Shown here one piece after another: positions 48,217-60,859 of a DNA stretch of 64,000 nucleotides (position 1 is its first letter; the number at the start of each line of letters is the position of its first letter). The position numbers were made by a program, and so were the translations under genes. The stretch is from the NCBI GenBank assembly GCA_025403435.1, contig CM046354.1, positions 36,173,533 through 36,237,532 on the forward strand. Reading direction: 5' to 3'. The notes under the pieces were generated by a model. It was not told where the DNA came from. It saw only the letters and a program-made list of their open reading frames with translations, and did not search any database. This DNA comes from Artocarpus heterophyllus (lineage: Eukaryota > Streptophyta > Magnoliopsida > Rosales > Moraceae).

Positions 48217-49800
48217 CTACGTGAGTAAATATAACAAATCTCGCATCCCCATAGCTTCCACATGCCTCTCGAAGACTCTCCCAGTAAGTGTCTTCGTAAA
48301 TGGATCAACTAAATTGTCCTTTGACGCGATCTTGCATACTATGACATGCCCACTCTCAACGAAGTCCTTTATCACATGATACTTCCAATCAATATGCTTA
48401 CTCTTCTTGTGAAATCTTGGTTCCTTAGCATTAGCTACCGCCGTACTGTTATCACAGTAAAGTGATATAGCCTTATCTATACCAAGAACTACCTCAAAAT
48501 CCCTAAGGAACTTGCGGATCCACACTGCTTCTTTTGAAGCATGACTAGCAGCACATACTCAGCCTCCATTGTTGAATTCAAAGTGCAATCTTGCTTGGTA
48601 CTTCTCCAACTGATGGCACCGCCACCCAAAGTAAACACAAAACTCGAAGTTGATTTCCTAGAATCCAAGCAAGATTGAAAATCTGAGTCAGTGTATCATA
48701 GAGGACTTAAGTCCTCACTCGAATACACAAGCATATACCCTCGAGTCCTTCTTAGGTACTTGAAAATATGCTTTACGGCAACCCAATGGTTCGGTCCTAG
48801 ATCCGTCTAAAATCGACCTACAATCTCGATGGCATAACTAATATCTAGTCGTGTGCAAAGCATGGCATACATGAGACTACCTACTGCCGAAGCATAAGGC
48901 ACCTTCTTCATGTATACTTTTTCTTCCTTAGACTTTGGAGAGTCTTTCTTAGAAAGAGTAATTCCAGACTTAGATGGTTGCCCACCTTTCTTGGAATCCT
49001 ACATTGCAAACCTCTTGAGAATTTTATCTATGTAGCCGGCTTGGGACAAAGCTATCATTTTGTTCTTCTTATCCCCAAAAATCTGGATACCAAGAACAAA
49101 ATTAGCTTCACCCAAGTCCGTCATGTCAAACTGCTTGATCAACCATAATTTGACTGATGACAACGTCCAAATGTCATTGCCAATTAGCAGAATGTCATCT
49201 ACATAGAGCAGTAGAAAAACCACATTCCCATCCTTTATGTGTTTGTAAACACATGGTTCATCCGCATTTTGTGAGAACCCATAAGTCTTGATCACCTAAT
49301 CAAATCTTATGTTCCAAGAACAGGAAGCCTGCTTAAGTCCATAAATTGACTTCAGCAGCCTACAAACCTTACCCTCTTGACCCGTGACCTTGAACCCATC
49401 TGGTTGTTCCATATAAATGGACTCATCAAGATAGCCATTCAGAAAAGCCGTCTTGACATCCATTTGCCATATCTCGTAGTCAAGAGCGACAGCTATGGAC
49501 AAGAGAATTCAGATGGACTTAAGCATGGCTATAGGCGAAAAGGTTTCCTCATAATCGATTCCTTCCTTTTGCGTATAACCCTTAGCTACCAGTCTAGCCT
49601 TAAAGGTTTCGACCTTTCCATCCACTCATCTTTTCCTCTTGTAGATCCACTTGCACCCTATGGGTTTTACCCCTTCGGGCAGATCCACAAACTCCTAGAC
49701 CTGATTAGTCTCAATAAACTTCATCTCAATGTTCATGGCCTTTGTCTAGAGTTTTGAATCAACATCCTTTATGGCTTCTAAGTAAGTATAAGGATCTCTA
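48217..49800 (-). pseudogene. copia RNase H and reverse transcriptase, broken (copy 4)
   Basis: Fragments from low to high coordinates: 48217-48525, RNase H end (LYCDNSTAVANAKEP, DWKYHVIKDFV); 48999-49295, RT with YVDDILLIGND; 49296-49502, RT with [16 protein letters not shown]. They are separated by stops and frame changes. The RT active-site motif is intact. Confidence 0.88.
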
Positions 49801-50938
49801 TCATGTTTATCTGGTTTAGCCAAGAAAACCACCCCATTGAACATATACCTCTCAAGTTGACGCCCGATCCTCCCACTACACCGAGCCCCTTAGGTTGTTG
49901 TTCAAGTTCATTTGGTTTTTCTACACTGATTAGAATGGTTTCATTTGGAACCTCCAGAGTGATCGAATCATTCCTTAACTCCTCAAGCACCACTTTGCTT
50001 CGAGGTTTAAAGTCGTCCATGTAACTCTCCTCAAGGAAAGTTGCATTAGTTGAAACTACGACTTTATTTTCCTTTGGGTTATAGAAATAACCCCCTTTTG
50101 TCCCTTTTGAATATCCTACAAACACACAAACTTCCGAACGTACTTCCAACTTATTCGTATCCTTAAACAAGACATGAGCTGGACATCCCCCTATGCGAAT
50201 ATGGTTTAAGGATGTCTTCTTACTCATCCACAACTCGTGAGGAGCTTTAGGGACCGATTTTGAAGGCACATTGTTCAAAAGATAACATGCGGTTTGTAGT
50301 GCATATCCCTAAAAGGATAAAGGCAATAATGAATAACTCATCATGGACCTAATCATGTCAAATAAAGTCCTATTTCATCTCTCCGCTACGCCATTATGCT
50401 GCAGAGTGCTTGGCGCAATCAAATGAGATAAAATCCCATTCTCCAATAAGTGTCCCAAGAACTCATCAGAAAGGTATTCTCTACCTCGATAGGATCAAAA
50501 TGCCTTTATGGGTCTACCCAATTGCTTTTTCACTTCAACCCAAAACTCTCTGAACTTGTCAAAAGTTTCGCTTTTGTAGTGCATCAGGTACACATACCCA
50601 TGTTTTGAGTAATCGTCAATAAAAGTGATGAAGTACTCATACCCTCCTCGTGCCCGAATGTTCATCGGTCTGCAAACATCACTATGCAAAAGTTCGAAAA
50701 CCCCTTCGGCCCTATTGCCCTTAGATCCGAATGGTCTTTTGGTCATTTTACCCTCTAAACAAGATTCACATTGAGGTATAGATTCTACCTTTAAGTGACT
50801 TAAAGGTCCATCCCTTACCAACTTTTGAATCCTATTCAGGTTAATATGACCAAGGCACAAATGCCAAAGATAAGTCTTATTAGAGTGAGAAGTTTTAAGT
50901 CTTTTAGAGTTATTATCATTCATCTCAGCGTTAAGCAC
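49778..50938 (-). pseudogene. copia integrase and pre-integrase, broken (copy 4)
   Basis: The fragment 50495-50938 has the pre-integrase [14 protein letters not shown] and the integrase start (DDYSKHGYVYLMH). 49778-50278 holds the C-terminal integrase and the linker ([29 protein letters not shown]). The catalytic core between them is interrupted by changes near 50300-50490. Confidence 0.85.
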
Positions 50939-52570
50939 TAAGTCTATCTTAGGTTTGATAAAATATAGATTATTTTACATCCATCCAAAACAGATAAAAG
51001 ATTTATTTTTACGAATCACCACTTTATCATTAAAAGAAACCAAATAGCAGTCTTTAAATAAACAAGCTACAAAAATTGAATTCCTTTTAAATTTAGGAAC
51101 ATAAAAATAATCTTGCAAAATAAATTTCTATAATTATCAAAATAAAGATGGACGTCTCCCTCTGCTTCCGCTGAGACCAAGGATCAATCGTCCATCCGAA
51201 GCATGAAGTCTTCATGTAGCAGACTTCTCGTTACTTTGAACCCTTGTAGAGAAACACAAACATGATTAGTTGCACCGGAATCTATGACCCATATGTCATT
51301 GGATTCCTCAACCAAACAAGTTTCCAAATATAGAAGATCACACCTATCTCCTTTGGAAAGGAAGTCCTTACAATGCTTCTTTATGTGCCCGACCTTCCCA
51401 CAGAAAAAGCACTTAAGCTTCTTCGGGTTCTTTTTCTTGTTTTTCTTGCTCTGGTACTAGCAGGAATAGAAGACTTCCCATTCTTGGCTCGTTGCTTCTT
51501 TGCATTCCCAGAGTTAGGATTGGAACCCGAAACAGCTACCGTGTTGGCCTCTCCACCCGCAGGAGACTCCCTAATCAGCAGTTTGAACTCCTGTAACTGT
51601 TTCATTAATTTCGTCAAGGTCATATCCTGTCTATTGCTTAAATTAAAAGTAGCTCTAAATGAAATAAATTTCTTTGACAGAGTCTCAAAAACCATAGTCA
51701 TCTAAGTTTCAGCATCGATGTCAGCTCCATTGGTTTAAGCCTCAGTGAGGTAACCCATGACCAATATCATGTGCTCCTTTATAGATGTCCCTAGTCTCTG
51801 CTTATAGTTTAAGAGTTTTCGAAGCACCCCTTGCCGCTTTGTTATGGCTTGGCCTCCAAATGTATCCTCAAGATTATACAAGATCTACTTCGCAGTCTCG
51901 TAATCCTGATGTTGAGCCTGCAGCACGTTATTCCTGCTAGGCATAACATAGCAACGGTTTTGATCATTAGTATCTTTCCGGTGATCATACGCTTGTAACT
52001 ATTTCATTAATTCTGTCAAGGTCATATCCCGTCTATTGCTTAAATTAAAAGTAGCTCTAAACGGAATAAATTCCTTTGACAGAGTCTCAAAAACCATAGT
52101 CATCTAAGTTTCAGCATCGATGTCGGCTCCATTGGTTTGAGCCTCAGTGAGGTAACCTATGACCAACATCATGTGCTCCTTTACAGATGTCCCTGGTCTC
52201 TGCTTACAGTTTAAGAGTTTTTGAAGTGCCCCTTGCCCCTTTGTTATGGCTTGGCCTCCAAACGTATCCTCAAGATTATCCAAGATCTGCTTTGCAGTCT
52301 CATAATCCTGATGTTGAGCCAGCAGCACGTTATTCATGCTAGCCATAACATAGCAGCGGTTCTGATCATTAGCATCTTTCCAGTGATCATACGCTTAGAA
52401 TTGATCATTAGATGAATCTCCCGTAGGCTTGGGAGGACAAGGGGTTGTCAGTACATATTTCAGTTTCTAAAAGGAGAGGACAATATCCAGGTTCCATTTC
52501 CAATCATTATAGTTCTCTCCAGTTAATAGGTTTTTTTCAAGTATCGATGATAAAGTGTTTTTAGACATTT
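50939..52570 (-). pseudogene. copia gag-protease with internal duplication (copy 4)
   Basis: The gag start lies near 52570. Open pieces are 52104-52346 and 51381-51701, and the zinc knuckle and protease (near 51240-51420) are frame-broken. The segments 51592-51993 and 51994-52395 are tandem copies of the same 402-bp gag region, exactly 134 codons. Confidence 0.85.
51592..52395. repeat. 402-bp tandem duplication inside gag
   Basis: Two head-to-tail copies, starting at TGTAACTGTTTCATTAATT and TGTAACTATTTCATTAATT. They align by eye with scattered substitutions, and copies 1 and 3 have only one unit. Confidence 0.88.
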
Positions 52571-54181
52571 TTAATCTACAATAAAGAATCATAAATCAAA
52601 CATAAGCAAACATATAATAATAATTTAGTAAGATAACACAATCATGTAAAAACATACAAATGTGTTTATGTGTCAAAACCTTGAAAATATCACAACCTTA
52701 CAACAATAATTCCCAACTCAAAATTCAACAAGCTCCTAGGGGAGTCATGCCAAATTCAATCAGGAACACAGATCCCCTCCTGATTAATATATGTCATACA
52801 GGACCCGTATGATCTAGCAAATATTAATAATCATTTCTTTGGCTATCAATTTTATTAACAGAGCTCCTATGGGAGGTTAATAATAAAATTAACGTGAGTG
52901 TATAACCATCGTTTCAATATTTTTATCCATGATTTATAATCCACACCTAGGGGTGTGCAACCATAAATCATGCTAAAATACCTTATCCTCTCAAAATCTG
53001 GTACATGATAGAAATTCCTTCCTAGGGGTTGGGACCACCATGTTCTGCCTATGGACCAACGATGGAGGCCTTAGGTCCTCTCTTTGAAAACCTTCTCTCA
53101 CTCAATCTTTTGAAATCAAGGTTTTATTTTAAGAATATGCATGAATAATTTTAATATGAGTGGCACTCCCTATTCTATATGGTATGTTATCAATATACAT
53201 GGCAAATCATATTATAATGCGACAAGCAAAGCATGCAACCAAAACTACAAGCAAAATAACAAATAATCATAATATTATGGCTCTACCCTAGAGAATAGAA
53301 AACTAAGATTACAAGAGAATAATCGAGACATATTATCGATTCTTCATCCTTGAATCCTCAAGCCATATCCTTCTTCATGTAATGCCCATCTTCAAGTCTT
53401 CAATCCCTTATGAATCGAATAATTCATATTTTCGGTCATATCCAAATTTAATATTTCTCAGAATTGTCCCAAAGATAAAATTAAAACTGCACATTTTTTG
53501 AAAATTTCTAACTCTCAATCGGCAGGCCAATCTGGGTGATCGGTCTGCCGAACTGGAAGTTCGGCCTGCCCCTAGAGCCACCTGATTTCTGCCCCACTGA
53601 CGGTCTGTCGAACCACACATCTGACCTGCTGATCTGTGACCATCGTCTTGCTGAACTATGAGGTTCGACATGCCAACCGAGCAAAAATCTCCCATTCTAC
53701 AAAATACAATTTTTAATGCAATTCATCAATTTTATTTTCAACAATTCAAAAACATAAAATTAGAGACTCAAGAAATACTTGAGAACGCCATCATCATTCT
53801 TCTAGATCCGTCTTCTCTGAATAATTATTTAATTACAAAATTCTTACAAATTTAAAATAAACAATAATTGCTAGACAGAGATGATATTCCTCCATCTAAT
53901 TGCATAAAAAAACCTAGATACACATTCTAACCTCTAAGGAACCATAATTGCCATTAATTAATTAATTAATTAATAATTAAAAATAATTTACTTAACCATA
54001 ATTAATTAATAAATATTCACCATATAATCCATGACAACATATATAATATATAGAAACTTAGAGTGCCAACTCTCTATAAAATTAAATTCAAGCATATGAG
54101 AGATTAAGATTACAGAATTTATACATATAACATGATCACAAACTCATAAATTTATGTAAAAATCATGTCTCTGATACCAAT
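52571..54181 (-). other. copia 5' leader and PBS, copy 4
   Basis: Untranslated leader, similar to 2750-4438 and 37828-39492. The GGCAGGCC-type word cluster is at about 53510-53680. The PBS next to the LTR is decayed (minus strand TTGGTATCAGAGAC). Confidence 0.8.
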
Positions 54182-55040
54182 TGTTGAAAAAATAATACGC
54201 ATCAAAATTTTAAAAATTTAATATCAGAGTATTTTTCAAAACATAAGTTTGACATGCTATGTATACCATTATCTCACCATCGGAAAACTTACCATCCAAA
54301 GACAGTATACCATTTGGTTACACCTATGCATCCGAATGGTTGAGCGCTCTAGTTTTCCAATTACAGGATCATGCATATAAGAGGATATCATTACTCCTAA
54401 AGAGGAGCTATGGATTCCACATCTATGAATAACAGGTCCACGCTATCAAGAGTCATGCCTCCAACGTACCGGCATGCATTCCACTATTAAGATGTGGGTG
54501 TCACCTTTTAGTACATCAAAAGACACAAGTTAAGACAACAAACCCACTATTCATCTCAGGATTAAGATACAATATAAATGATTGTCTAAAGTGAATCAAT
54601 TTGCCGAGACAGAATTATTGTCCAAATCAATTCACTTTATGTCCCGATCCAACACATCGTCACCTATGACAACGCGTCAATGTTTCTATTCATGGAGTCC
54701 ACCTCCGATGGCCAAGACAAACCATCTCCCAATAGGGATATAGACAACATCACAATCTTTACATGAATAAAGTGCCCAACTTTATTCCCTCGATTGCGAA
54801 TCTTATGATTTAGGCTATCACCTTAAGAATTGTGTCTTCCGCATAATCTGTCCATTATATGCCCAATTCTTATGGTTTAGACCGACAGTCTTAGACTATT
54901 GTTTGCTTAACATACATTCAATAAATATGAACATAAAGAGGATAAGATTTGGTATATAAACAATGAATAAATTCTTTATTGATAAAAATGTCTCCAAAAA
55001 CTTATCACATTTTTACTCCTTAGGGCATACATGTCTAACA
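54182..55040 (-). repeat. internally deleted 5' LTR of copia copy 4
   Basis: 859 bp against about 2031 bp for its partner. The first roughly 80 bp and the last roughly 780 bp (plus-strand order) are kept. About 1.2 kb between them, including the TATA box, is gone. Both outer ends and the GTTGG duplication are intact, so the deletion came after insertion. Confidence 0.88.
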
Positions 55041-55045
55041 GTTGG

Positions 55046-55266
55046 CTATAGCGAGGGAGGCCTTTCGGTATGATGGTCGATCAGTCATTTTTTGGTGAAC
55101 TTGATAACAGTGCAAAGTCAACATGTAGGGGAGGTTCTCGGATGGCATTCCAAGCACACCCTTAACATAAGCTGTTCAGGCTTTTTGTTTTTATAAGCAA
55201 TTTTAGAACAAGACACCTTTTTGGTGCACATGAAAAGCCTTTTTTATTTACCTTTTTAACCTTATA
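55046..55266. repeat. gypsy-LTR-related tandem unit (right part)
   Basis: It continues the second unit of the roughly 285-bp repeat interrupted at 46171 (shared GGCCTTTCGGT, GTGCAAAGTCAACATGT and CACCTTTTTGGTGC words). It ends at the CACTA transposon. Confidence 0.6.
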
Positions 55267-56184
55267 CACCACTACAAGCGGAAGGAGAGGACAACTAGAC
55301 CATCATAAAATCGATCAACGCAATAGGTTGAAAATATTAGATGACTGTTATAAAGTGTCATCTAATATCCACCTAGGCAACTAAAAAATGCATGCCTGGA
55401 CTTTAGACAACGTTTTGGCATAAAATCGTCATCTAAAGTAATATTTTAAATGATGGTTTTCTAAGAAACTATTGTCTAATATCTATACCTAAAAAATATA
55501 TATATTATTTGGTTATTTTTTCCATGGGTGGCCTAATATCCCATGATTATCCATTTTTTGGCCCCATAATTCATTGATTTTGGTTACTATATTCTACGCT
55601 TGTAAAATTAAATAATTATAACAAATAAAATATTTAAAACAATTATAAATTAAACAAATAATCAACAATTTAACGCAATTGTAAAAGTAATTCAATAAAT
55701 GTTCACATTAACTATAGTTCAGCAATAAAATAGTACTTTACATAAAAAAAAATACAACAAAGTAAAATGCAATACAACAGTGAGAGAATGAAATACAATA
55801 TAATAAAATCTAAATACAACAATAAATGAAATAGTTCAATAAAAAATATGATAAAACGTGCATGATTACTTTTCCTCTCACCTTTATTGGTGCTATCAAC
55901 CCAAGTTTATTCAACATCTAAACGGACTAAGTGTGAATCATCATTATTAGAAACATCAACCTCCTCCATTGATGGCAATCCTTTGCTAAAAGATGGAATA
56001 TAGTTGTATTCATCATCATCCTCATAGCTATCTATAATTGTTCTTGGCTTCATTTGCATGACTAATGACAACTCCAAATCTTTTTGGATCGGTGGTACAG
56101 AAAACTTGTTTAGCTTGCGATGCCATGATGAACGGATCATTATTGCAACCTAATGTTCAAAAGTCTACTACTGTAATGTCGTAC

Positions 56185-56868
56185 TCTATAAAAATAGAGC
56201 TATTCATGTTCTTGAATGCATATATTTTTACTATGTTCTCGATATTTTTATTTAATTTTGTTTGTTTTTATATATTTTACTTTTTAATTCATTTTTGTTA
56301 ATTTGATTTCATTTTCATTTATTTTATTCTTGTTTTATTTTTAATTTTATTTTGGTCCTCTAAATAATTTTATAGTCTAATCTAATTTCAGTAATTAAAT
56401 AGAATTGAACACAATCTCAGAGGAAAATAATACTCTACTCCCACTCTGTTACTTATGACCATGTATACTTGCACACAACTAAGTTTTTGGTGTTGTTGCT
56501 AGGAATCGAACCCAGGTTTTCAGCGTGTGTTGGACTGATTTTGCTTCAAATTCAATTTTAAAATTCAAATCTTTTTAAATCCCTTTTTTGACCCAATCAA
56601 TATCCTAAATTCCATTTTAACTCCTGCCACCTAAAAAAAAGAGAAAAATAACATAAATTGAAGAGCAAAATAATAGTAGCAGTAGTAGTAGTAGTAGTAA
56701 ATTTAATTAAAATAAAATAGAATAAAATCAAACTAGCAAAAATAAAATAAAAAGTAAAATATATAAAAATAAAAGAAATTAAATAGAATTAAATAAAAAA
56801 AATCAAGAACATAGCAAAAATATGTGCATTCAAGGACATGAATAACTCTATTTTTATAAAGTTATCAC
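56185..56868. mobile_element. foldback-like insertion in the CACTA transposase
   Basis: Arms of about 170 bp (56185-56355 and about 56700-56868) are inverted repeats that share TATAAAAATAGAG, TATTCATGT and TTGAATGCA words. The loop contains a (TAG)n run at 56673-56700 and, near 56487-56520, TTTTTGGTGTTGTTGCTAGG followed by AATCGAACCC. This looks like a decayed Tat/Athila-type PBS and its following bases. The true element type is uncertain. Confidence 0.5.
56673..56700. repeat. (TAG)n microsatellite
   Basis: AGTAGTAGTAGTAGTAG-type run with one variant unit, in the loop of the foldback-like insertion. Confidence 0.85.
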
Positions 56869-59442
56869 ACCTCTAAACTTAATATTTTGCTTGTCCTCAA
56901 GCAAAAAAAAAAAAAAAAAAAAAGAGAAACTGAAAAAAATTAATAATAACAAAAAAATAAAAAAGGACTAAGCACTTTAAATGCATAAATAAACTAACCC
57001 TATTTTTCATAGAGTTGTTATAATGTTGTCATTATCAACTTTCACGTAGTTATTATCGACCCACTTGCACTTAAAAAAAATTACTTGTAGTTTTCAATAA
57101 CCAAGTTTCAAAATGTTGTCAACATAAACATAATAGGTCATTGTTCCATACATGAGGCTCTTGTCTTTTGCGGAGGAAACATGCATGAAATCGACATAAA
57201 GACACATACCACTATTTTGGACTGGGTACTTCTCATCTCTTTCAAGAGTGTAGAATATATAACCATTTATTAAATATGAACTATATCTCATGACTATAAA
57301 CGTGGGTCCTTCAGCTTTAAATAAGTCTTCTGAGATACATTTGCTTAAAGACTCACGAGTCTTGTTATTATCTATGCTCATATCCACTCTTTAAAAGTGA
57401 GGTTGTGTTCATCTTGCAACTATTTCTCATTCCTTCCTCTTTTGGGATTTGCATATTTTATTTCCTTCATGTGGACCTCTGCAAACGGTTCAACCACACG
57501 AGTATTGTGAAAAACATAAAGACATGCATGCTCCCATTCCTCACGAGAAATGGACGATGGAGTACTTGTAGACATTGCTTTAGGCTCAATGTTAGCCTTC
57601 CTTAGCAAATCGATTTCTTTGACATTAGAAAAGCATTCTGAACAAAATCTATGGCTTCTTCAGCTACGATGGAAGAATTCCATGCAACGCAAGTGGCAAA
57701 GTTGTTGCATCAAAGTGTGACAATCATGTGTCTTCATGCCAACAATCTTTAAGTCTTGTATTGACACCAAGATTTTGAATAACGAATACCCTTTGGAACT
57801 TTGACCGAAGAAAGCTATTCATAAAAATTTTTCTTCTCGTGTCTCGATAAGATGTACTTTGTCAAAGGCAAATAAGTCTGAGCACTCCTTTTCTCAAGAG
57901 CTAAGTCAGCTCTTGTATTCATTTCGACAAGATCCAATCGTGCATAGAGACCATCTTTAGTTTTGCTAGGAATGTGAAGCAACATACCCACTATTGATTA
58001 ACAAACATTCTTCTCAATGTGTACGGCATCCAAGCAGTGGCAAGTGAAAAGAGTACTCAAATATAAAATTTGAAAGAAAATTGATTTCTTCTTTCAAGGT
58101 CCTTCTCCTACCGGTGCATTATTTTTATTTTTGGTCTTTTCAGAAAACTGCTTTGATATTCCTCATTATCTCAAACACTTGGCAACCTATCAATGGTCGT
58201 AGAGCTCATCTTTCTTTAGCCTTGCCATTGTCTACTGTATAGATGATTTCATAGGCAAAAAACATCTACAACCATTGTAAATTGTTTTCTTACCATAGTT
58301 TAACCAAATGAAAATGTCTCCATCATACAAACAGGACAACCTATTAAACTTTTGACCAAGTACATAGATAGGTTTCTATATATAGGAAACTCATTAATAG
58401 TCCACATCAATATTGCTCGAAGTGTGAAGGTCTCTTTTTGGTTTGCATCTTGGACTTGTGTACCACTTTCTCTCCTCAACTCGTCGATCAACATTGTTAG
58501 GTACACATCAATGTCATTTCTTGGGTGATTAGGTTCAAATATCAACAAAGTTAACATCAAGAACTCTTGCTTCATGCACAAGTCTAATAGAATAGTATAG
58601 TTGACAAGAATGACAGGCCAAGTATTATGCTTGCTATTAAAATTACCATGAGGATTTATTCCATATGTATAAAAAGCAAGACAAAAATTCCTAACTTCTA
58701 CACTAAATTATGGATTCTCCATATCAAATGTCTTCCATTGTGGCGAATCGGCTGAATATTTTAACATACCATCATCAATCCTCTTATCATGACGCCAAGT
58801 TAAGTCTTTTGTATGATCCACTTTGTGAAACAATCGTTTCAAGAGTGGTTCTATTGGAATATACCACAACACCTTTATCGGTATAACTTTCTTTTTTCCC
58901 CTCTGATAGTTTCTTAGTTTTCTTCCACCTAGACTTATTACACACTAGGCATTCATCCAAGTCTTCACACCTTTTCAGATATAGCACACAATCATTCGGG
59001 CAAGCATGTATCTTCTCGTACTCAATTCTTAGAGTACTCAAACATCTTCTTTGTTTCAACATGGTTGTCGGTACTTTATTATTATCTAGAAATACATCAA
59101 GTATAAATCACAAAAGTCCCGTGAACTTGAATTGAACCAACCACTAAATACCTTTAAATTTCATTATCTAATCAAACTAGATAGTTTGTTATATTTTGAA
59201 CCTGCTATATAACGTTGTATTCGCATCTTCCATCGTCGTCTTAAATAACTCTGGTCGGTGCATAAAGTCTTTTTTGCATCATTCATCATGTCAATATGAC
59301 TAACATGGACATTTCTTCTCACCACCAAACGTGAAATAGGGACTTCCTCACCATGCCATATCCATATTTGATAACTCCGATCAATCCCATATCGATACAA
59401 ATTAAAAATAACATTTTTTATGACTTTTTCTATTGTTTCCAC

Positions 59443-60240
59443 AATCTATATAAGGACAACAAATCATACTTCTTTTGAAATTAGCCTTCCTAGAGGCCAC
59501 AAAAAATTCAACCCCTTTCTCATATTCATAAGTCATCCTATTAGCATACATCCATTTCTTATCTATTGCTACCAAAGGAAATCAAATTTTATTCAATCTC
59601 ACAACAAATTATCCAATAATAAATTTAAAATAACTTCTAATAATTTCTAACAAAAATACAACAACTAAAACTAACATACTCAAATCAATCATGTTCAATC
59701 TCACAACAATTTATTCTAATAATTTATAATTAATTTCAAACAATTTCCAATAAAAAACCCATTTGCAAAACCTAAATTAAACCTAATTAGCTAAATAACT
59801 AGAGAAAATTAAAACTAACATACCTAAATCAATGATCTTCAATCTCACAACAATTTATACAAATAATTTATAACTAATTTGATTCACAAAAAAATAAATA
59901 AACCCTGGTTAATTAAATAACTAAATAAAACAACAAATACAAAAAACAATTACCAAACTCGACACTAGATAGTGGAAGGATGGCAATAGAGGCAAGGTGA
60001 GTTGAGCTCAAGGGCGAAGGTGAGGGTGAGGCGAGGACAATAGAGACAGTAAGGGCAATGCAGGACGTGCGAGGTAAGCGAAGGTGACGAAGAGGACGAG
60101 AGCAATAGAGGTGAGGCAAGGCGAGGCGATGACAAGGGCGAGGGTGGGTGATGCCAATAGCGACAGAGAGGGAAAGGGCAATCGAAAAAGACTAGGCGAG
60201 GAAGAGAGAGAAGACTGGGCCCAATATCAATTCTTTGAAT
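59443..60240. other. CACTA right interior and subterminal region
   Basis: AT-rich to 59940, then a purine-rich stretch (59960-60210) of GAGG/GAGC/AAGGGC words. The purine strand gives open frames on both strands but no recognisable protein. Confidence 0.5.
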
Positions 60241-60446
60241 TAGGAATTAAAAGGGATATTAGGTGACGATTTCCAAGAAACTATCATCTAAAGTGACATG
60301 AGACAATAGTTTACAAAAAAACTGTTATCTAAACAGAGGTATAGATTTCTGAAAAACTGACTCTTATGTGCCACATGTGATATAATGACTTTTTTTAAGA
60401 AACCGTTGTCTTTTAGGCGTCGCTTAAACCACATTTTGTTGTAGTG

Positions 60447-60664
60447 ATATTTGTGGATAACAAATTACAAATTCCATCTATACGCTTATATTGCATTACT
60501 TTTTACAACAATAAAAGTTTTTGACTTATTTAGCCAAGCTCTTCTAAAATCAAAAAGCATTTTATTTATATACTATCCAAACACTAGTTAAAAAGCTCTA
60601 GCTTATGCTTATCTTCTTTGACTTCTTAAAAGCAAAACATAAGCTATCCCAAATAGGCCCTCAT
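60447..60664 (-). mobile_element. right end of a hAT-like element
   Basis: It ends ATAGCTTATG-complement...GGCCC, similar to the reverse complement of the left end at 35621 and to the ends of plant hAT MITEs. It joins directly to the CACTA end at 60446. Confidence 0.4.
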
Positions 60665-60859
60665 TATAATTGTTTAACTAGCATGGATATAAATAAAATC
60701 GGATTATCCATAATAAAATAACCAGGAAAATTTTGATTACGATATCTTTTGAATTGCATACATTTTAATTTAGTTTACAAAAATTTAATTAGGGTACCTA
60801 GTTATTTTTAAAACACATCATTCAGGTGCCTTAGTATCTTTTTGGGACATAAATAACGA

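Larger units (their letters stand above)
46172..55040 (-). mobile_element. complete but decayed Ty1/copia retrotransposon, Angela-like, copy 4
   Basis: Minus orientation, 8869 bp, flanked by GTTGG on both sides (46167-46171 and 55041-55045). The 3' LTR is 46172-48202, the 5' LTR is 54182-55040 (internally deleted), and the PBS is at about 54169-54180. The interior carries RNase H-RT-integrase-protease-gag in the order expected for the minus strand, with many stops. A 402-bp tandem duplication affects gag. Confidence 0.95.
55907..59442 (-). pseudogene. TNP2-type CACTA transposase, broken
   Basis: Pieces in translation order. 59164-59442 is the N-terminal part. 58787-59062 has YEKIHACPNDCVLYLKRCED and CLVCNKSRWK, a TNP2 hallmark. 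58300-58581 has MKQEFLMLTLLIFEPNHPRN and DIDVYLTMLIDEL. 57609-58299 still resembles TNP2 (LDVMHIEKNV-type region) but is full of stops. 57420-57608 has ISREEWEHACLYVFHN (DUF4218-like). 57094-57387 has YSSYLINGYIFYTLERD (DUF4216-like). 55907-56140 has the EEVDVSNNDDSHLVRLDVE tail. Numerous frameshifts and an insertion at about 56185-56870 make it non-functional. Confidence 0.85.
55270..60446 (-). mobile_element. CACTA (En/Spm) DNA transposon, decayed
   Basis: It starts CACTACAAG and ends GTTGTAGTG, the typical inverted CACTA termini. Subterminal zones at both ends (55330-55500 and 60240-60430) repeat words such as ATCATCTAAAGT, TTTCTAAGAAACTATTGTCT and their complements, as expected for the transposase-binding arrays of the family. 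The interior has a broken TNP2-type transposase on the minus strand. A 3-bp target duplication is not preserved (CAC versus ATA). Confidence 0.85.

Noticed and set aside
55267..60449. 3-bp target duplication of the CACTA element
   Set aside because: Left flank CAC and right flank ATA do not match; the ends are real but the duplication is not demonstrable.
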